Both the position numbers and the translations under genes were made by a program. From the NCBI RefSeq assembly GCF_900113955.1, contig NZ_FORH01000001.1, positions 1,108,395 to 1,172,394 on the forward strand: a stretch of 64,000 nt of DNA, read 5' to 3'. This stretch comes from Celeribacter neptunius. Its GTDB lineage: Bacteria; Pseudomonadota; Alphaproteobacteria; Rhodobacterales; Rhodobacteraceae. The notes under the pieces are model-generated. The model worked only from the letters and a program-made list of their open reading frames with translations. It made no database searches and had not been told where the DNA came from. How positions within the stretch are numbered: the first letter of the stretch is position 1; every line of letters begins with the position of its first letter. This document shows positions 63,427 to 64,000 of the stretch, piece after piece.

Positions 63427-64000
63427 ATGACCGATCGTTTCGACGCCATGACCCTGTTTGCCGCCGCGGCCGAGGCCGGCTCGCTTTCCGGCGCCGCCCG
63501 GGCACGCGGCATTCCGCTGGCCACGGTCAGCCGCAAGATCTCCGATCTCGAACAGCATCTCGGCACCACCTTGTTTCAACGCGGCGCGCGCGGGCTGAGC
63601 CTCACCGACGCCGGGCAGAGCTATCTCACCGCCACACGGCAGATCCTCGACGATCTGCAACAGGCCGAGGACAGCGCCCGCGGCGCCTATTCGGCCCCGC
63701 GCGGGAGCCTCACCATCACCACGCCGATCGTCTTCGGACGGCTGCATATGGTGCCGGTGATCTCGGAGTTTCTCGGCGCCTTCCCCGAGGTCGATATCAG
63801 GCTGGTGCAGACCGACCAGCCGGTGAACCTGTTCGAGGACCGGATCGATCTGGCGCTGCGGATCGGCAATCTGCCGGACAGCAGCCTGATCGCGCGCCGT
63901 CTTGGCGCTCTGCGGCTGATCACCTGTGCCAGCCCGGAGTATTTGGCGCAGCGCGGCACACCCGAGACGCCGGAGGATCTGGCCGGCCATTGCTGCATCA
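63427..64000 (+). CDS. LysR-family regulator, cut by window end
   Basis: The first 191 residues are visible. Helix-turn-helix DAMTLFAAAAEAGSLSGAARARGIPLATVSRKISDLEQHLG, then LFQRGARGLSLTDAG and the effector domain start (GSLTITTPIVFGRLHMVPVISEFLGAFPEVDIRL; DLALRIGNLPDSSLIARRLG). Typical of the branch that controls neighbouring oxidoreductase genes. The ribosome site is weak. Diverges from the AhpD-like gene. Confidence 0.93.
   Translation, partial: MTDRFDAMTLFAAAAEAGSLSGAARARGIPLATVSRKISDLEQHLGTTLFQRGARGLSLTDAGQSYLTATRQILDDLQQAEDSARGAYSAPRGSLTITTPIVFGRLHMVPVISEFLGAFPEVDIRLVQTDQPVNLFEDRIDLALRIGNLPDSSLIARRLGALRLITCASPEYLAQRGTPETPEDLAGHCCI

Overview
The window is high-GC chromosomal DNA that looks like an alphaproteobacterium of the Rhodobacteraceae/Roseobacteraceae type. 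The evidence is the gene content: aglEFGAK with a LacI-family aglR, xylAB plus xylFHG with a ROK-family xylR, a CheY-CheA-CheW-CheR cluster headed by a STAS protein, CysG with a vestigial methyltransferase half, and a YeeE/persulfide dioxygenase/DSP-SQR operon. No rRNA, tRNA, IS element, phage gene or CRISPR array was found. Two LysR genes are cut by the window ends.

Layout: 1-3995 holds a partial LysR, a small unknown protein, guaB, a TDT-family transporter and a YciI protein. 4050-14768 is an alpha/beta-glucoside module: the leftward aglEFGAK operon faces aglR, and a GH1 glucosidase plus glucokinase lie beyond aglR. The same 12-bp palindrome lies in front of both units. 14965-20281 is a tightly overlapping chemotaxis operon (STAS, CheY, CheA, CheW, CheR, CheY) ending in a small protein with a CheZ/CheT-like DxxxQ motif. 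20282-28574 mixes a long gene-free gap, MarR, a 2-hydroxyacid dehydrogenase, two small lipoproteins, adenine deaminase, a CysG variant, glpD and a flavin reductase. 28686-36314 is the xylose module (xylFHG-xylBA facing xylR); a secreted FG-GAP/ASPIC protein overlaps the end of xylR. 38217-45916 is a mannoside module: LacI faces a leftward run of GH2 beta-mannosidase, D-lyxose/mannose isomerase, aldo-keto reductase, a beta-propeller protein and a diheme peroxidase. 46040-48629 is a TRAP transporter without its binding protein, overlapping a kinase-fold gene. 48626-50148 is a MarR regulator and DMT exporter pair with twin operators. 50234-56237 is a leftward sulfide/persulfide operon. 56522-64000 holds a Na/Pi symporter, prfB, a membrane coiled-coil protein, an acetyltransferase, a DSP-like gene broken by an amber codon, and stress or redox genes next to the second partial LysR.

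How the parts work together: four sugar modules feed central metabolism as glucose, xylulose-5-phosphate and probably fructose, each with a divergent local repressor and a visible palindromic operator. The sulfide operon would oxidise sulfide to persulfide, then to sulfite, and move sulfur species across the membrane. The most unusual items are an intergenic element with mutually exclusive pairings (37968-38120), the candidate CheT-like phosphatase, the DSP-SQR fusion with a 17-codon overlapping leader frame, the TRAP/kinase cassette, and short tandem duplications spanning or abutting the stop codons of three unrelated genes.
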